33,465 nucleotides of DNA from contig NZ_CAKZLP010000021.1 in assembly GCF_937127095.1 (NCBI RefSeq), positions 1 through 33,465 on the forward strand. The letters run 5' to 3'. Below the pieces are notes generated by a model. That model was not told where the DNA came from and searched no databases. It saw only the letters and a list, made by a program, of their open reading frames with translations. Every line of letters starts with the position of its first letter. The stretch's first letter is position 1. This stretch comes from an uncultured Amphritea sp. GTDB lineage: Bacteria; Pseudomonadota; Gammaproteobacteria; Pseudomonadales; Balneatricaceae. Shown piece by piece: positions 32,768 through 33,465 of the stretch. The translations under genes were made by a program, and so were the position numbers.

Positions 32768-33465
32768 GGAAGTTGCGAATAAGCCCCACCTCTTGAGACA
32801 ATCTGCGGAACAATCTTCTCCGAGATAAGTCATGGATCATCAGCTCACTTTTGCCGATAGCGAGTTCAGTCAGAAACGCAGAAAAACCCGTAAAGAGATC
32901 TTTCTTGGGCGTATGGATAAACTCATCCCCTGGAAGCGTCTGGAGGGGATCATTAAACCGCATTACCCCAAGGCAGGGAATGGTCGTCGCCCATACCCTC
33001 TATCTACAATGCTGCGTATTCACTGCATGCAGAACTGGTACAGCCTGAGTGATCCAGCAATGGAAGATGCGTTATATGAAATTGCTTCAATGCGCCTATT
33101 TGCTGGTTTATCCCTGGACAAAAAAATTCCTGACCATACAACCATCATGAACTTCCGTCACCTTCTGGAACGCAAGGGGTTGTCTCGCAAGCTGTTCAAT
33201 GAAGTAAACCTGTGGCTGTCAGATGCTGGGATCTTATTAAAAGAAGGTACATTGGTTGATGCAACCATTATTGAAGCCCCCACATCTACCAAAAACAAAA
33301 CAAGTGAGCGTGATCCTGAAATGCACCAGACTAAGAAAGGAAATGAGTGGCATTTTGGGATGAAAGCTCATATCGGTGTTGATGCTCGTACGGGCATCAC
33401 TCATAGCTTCACCACGACAGCAGCCAATGAGCATGATCTTAATCAAGCAGGTAATTTGCTACATG
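32768..33465 (+). mobile_element. Insertion sequence of the IS5 group, left part (runs off the window)
   Basis: The left end is seen as GGAAGTTGCGAATAAG at 32768-32783, one base different from the terminal repeat I know for E. coli IS5 (GGAAGGTGCGAATAAG). The four preceding bases, CTAA at 32764-32767, fit the YTAR target of IS5. The transposase starts 64 bases inside. The right end lies beyond the window, so the second repeat and the duplicate CTAA cannot be checked. Confidence 0.9.
32832..33465 (+). CDS. IS5-family transposase, N-terminal part
   Basis: From ATG 32832 the frame is open to the window end for 211 codons. The protein opens [22 protein letters not shown] and continues with [46 protein letters not shown], nearly identical to E. 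coli InsH in these stretches. The DDE_Tnp_1 domain carries the first catalytic Asp in [10 protein letters not shown]; the second Asp and the Glu would be past the edge. The frame is uninterrupted so the element may be recent or active. Confidence 0.95.
   Translation, partial: MDHQLTFADSEFSQKRRKTRKEIFLGRMDKLIPWKRLEGIIKPHYPKAGNGRRPYPLSTMLRIHCMQNWYSLSDPAMEDALYEIASMRLFAGLSLDKKIPDHTTIMNFRHLLERKGLSRKLFNEVNLWLSDAGILLKEGTLVDATIIEAPTSTKNKTSERDPEMHQTKKGNEWHFGMKAHIGVDARTGITHSFTTTAANEHDLNQAGNLLH

Noticed and set aside
32768..32833. Intact 160-residue HDOD protein beginning at 32833
   Set aside because: The first 22 codons are the left end of the IS5-group element read backwards, so the apparent start is created by the insertion.

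Overview
The window looks like chromosomal DNA of a marine gammaproteobacterium, probably of the Oceanospirillales type (Amphritea/Neptunomonas-like). This is inferred from gene content and protein style; no rRNA or other marker gene is present. Nearly all of it is coding. One insertion sequence, of the IS5 group, enters at the right edge. I saw no tRNA, rRNA or CRISPR array.

Region 1 (1-177) is the 3' end of a tartrate/isopropylmalate dehydrogenase-type gene, closed by a strong terminator. Region 2 (about 300-12465) is a complete carbon-phosphorus lyase locus on the + strand: a hexapeptide-repeat acetyltransferase, phnC-phnD-phnE (phosphonate ABC importer), phnF (repressor), phnG-H-I-J-K-L (core C-P lyase), phnM, phnN, phnP, and an EamA-family membrane protein whose start lies inside phnP. 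Two candidate Pho boxes precede the acetyltransferase and phnC, and a strong strand-specific hairpin separates phnD from phnE. E. coli-type phnO is absent.

Region 3 (12505-20309) holds a chromate transporter (chrA), a GGDEF diguanylate cyclase, then on the - strand a SPOUT RNA methyltransferase, a glutaminase and an RhlE-type DEAD-box helicase in one tight cluster, an orphan ParA-like ATPase, a class I methyltransferase and a PAS-GGDEF diguanylate cyclase. Region 4 (20310-24292) has an ArsR-type regulator upstream of an Old Yellow Enzyme reductase, a nicotinamide riboside uptake and kinase pair (pnuC plus NadR-type kinase), and a convergent D-amino-acid aminotransferase.

Region 5 (24679-31627) is amino-acid metabolism: a LysR regulator; a DecR/CyuR-like Lrp regulator divergent from a cysteine-synthase-fold enzyme that may be a cysteine desulfhydrase; and a five-gene - strand operon running DUF1445, pxpA, pxpB, pxpC, DUF4392. 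DUF1445 and DUF4392 are the two halves of the vertebrate D-glutamate cyclase DGLUCY, here flanking the three 5-oxoprolinase subunits. This suggests a D-glutamate to 5-oxoproline to glutamate module and is the most interesting system in the window. Region 6 (31628-33465) has a structured-looking leader, a 63-residue unknown protein, and the 3' remnant of an EAL/HDOD-type signalling gene cut by the IS5-group element, whose left inverted repeat, CTAA target site and transposase start are visible.
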